From NCBI GenBank assembly GCA_964585635.1, contig CAZPEV010000025.1, forward strand, positions 1-25,801: a DNA stretch of 25,801 nucleotides. The letters run 5' to 3'. The notes beneath the pieces are model-generated. The model had not been told where the DNA came from and made no database searches. It was given only the letters and a program-made list of their open reading frames with translations. Source of the DNA: CAZPEV01 sp964585635 (GTDB lineage: Bacteria; Zixibacteria; MSB-5A5; GN15; JAAZOE01). This document shows positions 22,261-25,801 of the stretch, piece by piece (positions within the stretch are counted from its first letter, which is position 1; each line of letters starts with the position of its first letter). The translations under genes and the position numbers were made by a program.

Positions 22261-23373
22261 ATGCCTCTAACCTTTGTGCATGCGGCCGACTTTCACCTCG
22301 GCGCCGACTTGCGAAGGTATGGCGCCAAGGCCGACGATCTTCGGGCCGCGCAATATGCCGCGCTGGCCAAGGTTCTGGCCGCCGCCGCCGACAGTCGGGC
22401 GGCGTTTGTCCTGATTTGCGGCGACCTGTTCGACTGCCGCCGGCCATTGGAGGCGGTCCTAAGGCAAACCGGCGCCGTCTTCGCGGACTTCCCCGATATT
22501 CCCGTGTACATTATTCCCGGAACGCATGATTTTCTCAGTGAGGGATCGATTCTCTCCGAAGGCGATTTCAACCCGGCTCATTCGAGAATTACCGTTCTGA
22601 ATGATACTATTGTCTCGCCCCTGAGGATTCCGGAAGCCGATTGTCGCCTCTATTTCCGACCCAACCGGTCCAACCGGTCACGCCGTTCGCCCATCGATGG
22701 CCTGGTGCGTAGCGGCGGTGAAAAATACCATATTGGTCTGGCGCACGGGTCGCTTGTGCTCGGCGGCCTGAATCTTGATGGAGATTTTCCGATCGACCCG
22801 GCTGATATCGGGGCCGGCGGCCTTGATTATCTGGCGCTGGGGCATTGGCATCGACCCCGCCGCGAGCAGGTTGGAGGCACCACGGTGGTTTATGCGGGCA
22901 TCCCTCAACCGCTCGGCTTCGGTGACCCGGAAGAGGGGACAGCCGCCCGAGTAACCATATCCGACGCCGCTATTGAGACGGAATGGTTGACCACCGGCAT
23001 CATCAGTTTTCGACATATCAAAGAAAAAGTCTTTCATCCTCAACAAGTTAGGCGAATACTGGAAAGATCGGCCGGCGATCACATCGCGGTAAAGATTGAC
23101 TTTTTGGTTTCCGATACTTTCAAAGAGCGTGATGAGGTCGCAAGAATTGTCTCTGACGTCATATCGAGGTTCTTTCTGGTGATTACCGACGATCATGCTG
23201 AAAAGAAGATATCGGCTCCGGAGCCAAGCGCCGTTCATACGGACGGCAACCGGCTGGCGGTGGAATTTCTTAAAGAGTTATCCCGGCTGAAGCAGGATGA
23301 TACATCCGAACGGTCGGGTCTCTATGATCAGGCGGCCGAACTGGGCGTACGCCTGATCAAAGGCGAGATATGA
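22261..23373 (+). CDS. SbcD/Mre11-like DNA repair nuclease
   Basis: The 370-residue protein has a calcineurin-like phosphoesterase core: D10xH12 (HAADFHLGA), GDLFD with D55, PGTHD at residues 86-90, AHGSL and LGHWHRPR (GHxH). In Mre11/SbcD the third motif is normally GNHD; here the Asn metal ligand is Thr88. A smaller C-terminal capping region follows. The ATG follows the DUF885 stop without a gap, and the stop overlaps the next gene by four bases, so a nuclease-ATPase complex acting on DNA ends is expected. It may be closer to the YhaO branch than to SbcD proper. Confidence 0.88.
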   Translation: MPLTFVHAADFHLGADLRRYGAKADDLRAAQYAALAKVLAAAADSRAAFVLICGDLFDCRRPLEAVLRQTGAVFADFPDIPVYIIPGTHDFLSEGSILSEGDFNPAHSRITVLNDTIVSPLRIPEADCRLYFRPNRSNRSRRSPIDGLVRSGGEKYHIGLAHGSLVLGGLNLDGDFPIDPADIGAGGLDYLALGHWHRPRREQVGGTTVVYAGIPQPLGFGDPEEGTAARVTISDAAIETEWLTTGIISFRHIKEKVFHPQQVRRILERSAGDHIAVKIDFLVSDTFKERDEVARIVSDVISRFFLVITDDHAEKKISAPEPSAVHTDGNRLAVEFLKELSRLKQDDTSERSGLYDQAAELGVRLIKGEI

Positions 23374-25499
23374 CCGACGGCCGTGTAGCTCTGACCTCCG
23401 TCCGGATGGAGAACTTCGGCTGTTTCCATGACCGGACGATCAGGTTTGTCGAGGGGACGAACCTTCTGGTCGGTCTTAACGAGAGCGGCAAGTCGACCAT
23501 TTTCCGGGCGATCTTTACGGCTCTCTATGAAGACGGCGCCACCGAGAAGAAGGCCGTCTCGGCTCTTCACAATTGGAGCCAGGCAGCGCCCTTCCGGCTA
23601 ACCCTGGCCTTTTCAGTCGGGGAGCGGGAGTACGTTCTCATCCGCGACTATGGCGCCGGGGCCGATCTCATGACCGACTCCGATGGTCTGGTCTATGAAG
23701 GCAAAGCGATCCGCGACAAGCTAATGACATATTTTGGCACCGCCGACCGGCATTTGGCCGAATCGATTTGCAGTTTTTCATCCGATCATCCGACCTCGCT
23801 GGAAAGATATAAAGAAAGGCTTAAATCGGCCCTGGAGACCCCTCTCTTTTCCGGTTTTGACCGGATCAAAGCCGCCCGGTATCTTGACGAGCAGATTAAG
23901 ACGTTGGATAATCCCAGGGCTCATGGCCCCCGGGAGATCGATACCATCAACGATCAGATCGCCCAATGCCTGCGGCAGAAATCGGCGTTGGAGGATAATC
24001 TCGCCATACTGGAGCGGAGCCGGACAGAGCTGGATGAGGTCCAGGAGAGCGTTAAGCGATTAGATGATCAATTGGCCGCTCTGGAGGAAAAGGTGGTGGG
24101 GGCCGAGGCATATCAGCAGCTCGATGCCCGGATGGCCGGCCTGGAAGAACGGCTGCAGACGCATCTGGCCAACTACTCCAAGGCGGTGCTGGCGTCCGAG
24201 GAGGCGGCCAAAATCGAAAAGGAGCTGGCCCATATCAATCTCCCCGCGACTTCTGAGATCGAGGAAATCGCCGCCCGTCGGGATCGTCTGGCGGCCGAAG
24301 TGGATGAGTCCAAGCGGCGTATGGATGCCCTCATCGCCCTGCGGGGAAAGGGCAACCGCTCGTTTTTGGCGGCGACGCTGCTTTTGGCGTTACTCTGCCT
24401 GATCTATGTTATCCAGCAAAACGGGTATCTGACCACCGGGCCGGCGGCGGCCATCTTTCCCTTCACCATTCCGGTGATGGTATTGGTCTGGATAGTTCGA
24501 ACCGGATTCTATCTGGAATATATCCGGGCCAAGAAAAAGGCGGCCGTCTTTTTCAGGCGGCAGACGACCCGGCTGGATGCGATGTATGCCGACCTGAACG
24601 CCATTTATGATCTGCGCTCGGCGGATCCGATCAGGGCCATGCGTGAGTTGGCCTCGCGCCGTCAGACGCTTGAGTTGCACCTCGACAATCTCAAGAGTAC
24701 GCTGGCGCTGTTGACCGATGATCAAGGAATGCCGTATCTGGTCAAGAATAAAGAGCAGCTTGAGTTGGACGTGGTTCGGATCAATACCGAATTAGGGCCG
24801 TTGGCGAAATTTGCCGGGTTGGCCCCGACCATGCCCGACCTGCGACAGGATCTGACCGCGAGGCGGGTGCGCCGCACGGTCATGGGCGAGCGGGCGGCAC
24901 TTCTGACCGAGCGTTGTTCGGCCGTTGCCAAGGTCAAGCAGGATCTTACTCTCATCGATGACGAATTGGAGATGCTCAAACGGAAGCATTGCGATACCAG
25001 TGGGCAGTTGGAGGTCCTGAAGATTACCCTTCTGGCGTTGAATCGGTCGGCCGATCGATTGATCGAGGAGACGTTCGTGGCCTACGGTGAGGAGGCTTCT
25101 TCCTATCTGGCAACCCTGACGGAAGGAAAGTATGATCGTTTACGGTTGGTCAAGGAAACGGGTGACTTCGAAATCGCTTTGACGGCGGCCGGTCACTGGC
25201 ATCGGCTGGGCGCCCAACTGTCGTCGTCGACCCGGGATGCCGCGTATCTGGCCTTTCGTCTGGCGGCGATTGATCATCTGGGACCGGAGTTTGCGCTGCC
25301 GATGTTTCTGGACCAGGCCGACGCGCGGCTGGACAGCCGCCGCCGCCGGCACTTACAGGCGCTTTTGGCCTCGGCGGCGGCGAAGCGGCAGGTGGTGGCC
25401 GCCACAACCGATGATACCCAATGGACGGCCGCGGTTCATCTGATTCCCTGCCGTCCGGAGCAGGCGGCGCTTCCCGCCGAGGCGCCCATACGGTCGTAG
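23370..25499 (+). CDS. SbcC/Rad50/YhaN-like ATPase with membrane helices in the coiled coil
   Basis: The 709-residue protein has an N-terminal ABC/SMC-type half with Walker A GLNESGKST (residues 35-43). Coiled coil follows (~180-330), then two hydrophobic segments (~332-350 and ~359-382), a second coiled coil, and a C-terminal half with signature LSSSTRDAAYLAFRLA (from 617) and Walker B LPMFLDQADARLD. No CxxC zinc hook is seen at the apex. The residue after the Walker B aspartate D648, normally Glu or Asp, is Gln649. YhaN of Bacillus has a similar layout with central hydrophobic segments. The protein probably works with the SbcD-like partner encoded immediately upstream, at or near the membrane. 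Confidence 0.88.
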   Translation: MTDGRVALTSVRMENFGCFHDRTIRFVEGTNLLVGLNESGKSTIFRAIFTALYEDGATEKKAVSALHNWSQAAPFRLTLAFSVGEREYVLIRDYGAGADLMTDSDGLVYEGKAIRDKLMTYFGTADRHLAESICSFSSDHPTSLERYKERLKSALETPLFSGFDRIKAARYLDEQIKTLDNPRAHGPREIDTINDQIAQCLRQKSALEDNLAILERSRTELDEVQESVKRLDDQLAALEEKVVGAEAYQQLDARMAGLEERLQTHLANYSKAVLASEEAAKIEKELAHINLPATSEIEEIAARRDRLAAEVDESKRRMDALIALRGKGNRSFLAATLLLALLCLIYVIQQNGYLTTGPAAAIFPFTIPVMVLVWIVRTGFYLEYIRAKKKAAVFFRRQTTRLDAMYADLNAIYDLRSADPIRAMRELASRRQTLELHLDNLKSTLALLTDDQGMPYLVKNKEQLELDVVRINTELGPLAKFAGLAPTMPDLRQDLTARRVRRTVMGERAALLTERCSAVAKVKQDLTLIDDELEMLKRKHCDTSGQLEVLKITLLALNRSADRLIEETFVAYGEEASSYLATLTEGKYDRLRLVKETGDFEIALTAAGHWHRLGAQLSSSTRDAAYLAFRLAAIDHLGPEFALPMFLDQADARLDSRRRRHLQALLASAAAKRQVVAATTDDTQWTAAVHLIPCRPEQAALPAEAPIRS

Positions 25500-25542
25500 A
25501 TTTTCCTTTATTTCAGTCCCCCGATTGTTATATTGTTCCCCT

Positions 25543-25801
25543 ATGGCGGAAAAAAGTATTTGGGCCCCATGGCGGTCCGAATTCATTCTGGGGAAAAAAG
25601 AAAAAGGATGTATCTTCTGCCGCTTGGCGGCGGAGGAGAAGATCGGTTCCCCAAACCTGATCCTCCACCGTTCTCCGCAATCGTATATCGTCCTCAACAA
25701 ATTTCCCTATAACTGCGGCCATCTGCTGATCGTGCCCAACCGCCACGTCGGGGTACTGGAGCGGCTGAGCGATCGCGAGTCAATCGAGCTGATCAAGCTG
25801 T
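25543..25801 (+). CDS. HIT-family hydrolase, 3'-truncated by the window end
   Basis: From ATG 25543 the frame stays open to the last base (86 residues). It begins AEKSIWAPWRSEFI, then CIFC at residues 23-26, and continues with SYIVLNKFPYNCGHLLIVPNRHV. This is the start of a HIT (histidine triad) protein of the Ap4A-hydrolase-like branch; the HxHxH catalytic triad itself would lie past the window. CIFC with a later His often binds zinc. There is no clear Shine-Dalgarno. The gap to the previous gene is 43 bases. Confidence 0.9.
   Translation, partial: MAEKSIWAPWRSEFILGKKEKGCIFCRLAAEEKIGSPNLILHRSPQSYIVLNKFPYNCGHLLIVPNRHVGVLERLSDRESIELIKL

Overview
The window is a 25.8 kb, GC-rich, gene-dense bacterial segment with 24 supported genes. 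Two of them run off the ends: a Memo-AMMECR1 fusion on the left and a HIT-family protein on the right. The best clue to the host is a secreted protein with two dockerin-like repeats of the form GDANxDxxxNIGDAVYIVNYIF. That repeat style, together with dispersed hairpin repeats between genes and a menaquinone/ubiquinone methylase, suggests an uncultured FCB-type lineage such as candidate division Zixibacteria. This assignment is an inference from style, not a database match.

Layout. Positions 1-3100 (+) carry the Memo-AMMECR1 end and the secreted dockerin/HExxH protein, the latter behind a good sigma70-type promoter. Positions 3271-12152 hold ten minus-strand genes. In transcription order they are a bacilliredoxin-like protein; a tightly packed PATAN (DUF4388) / helical / small helical / zinc-ribbon group closed by an intrinsic terminator; a fused B12-type radical SAM + DUF2344 protein; RsmB; a membrane-anchored triple-PASTA protein; a LOG-family protein; and UbiE/MenG. 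Positions 12337-14414 (+) hold the classic nfeD-slipin membrane pair. Positions 14415-16760 are an accessory island of lower GC: two orphan genes (a four-helix membrane protein and a soluble unknown) set among several families of palindromic repeats and an 800-base non-coding tract. Positions 16761-17918 (+) encode a zinc-ribbon protein, a DUF4342 protein and an RRM RNA-binding protein. A structured RNA segment that ends in a rho-independent terminator follows. Positions 18213-25499 (+) hold a cation diffusion facilitator overlapping an RlmD-type 23S rRNA uracil methyltransferase, then a DUF885 metallopeptidase, an SbcD/Mre11-like nuclease and an SbcC/Rad50/YhaN-like ATPase joined end to end.

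Most genes are housekeeping or recognisable families. The points most worth following are: the SbcCD-like pair, which has membrane helices inside the coiled-coil region and substitutions at canonical catalytic motifs in both subunits; the structured RNA/terminator module between the RRM and CDF genes; the hairpin repeat families, one of which shows a compensatory base pair; the PATAN/helical/zinc-ribbon operon of unknown function; and the dockerin protein with an HExxH domain. No CRISPR array, tRNA, rRNA, integrase or transposase gene was seen.
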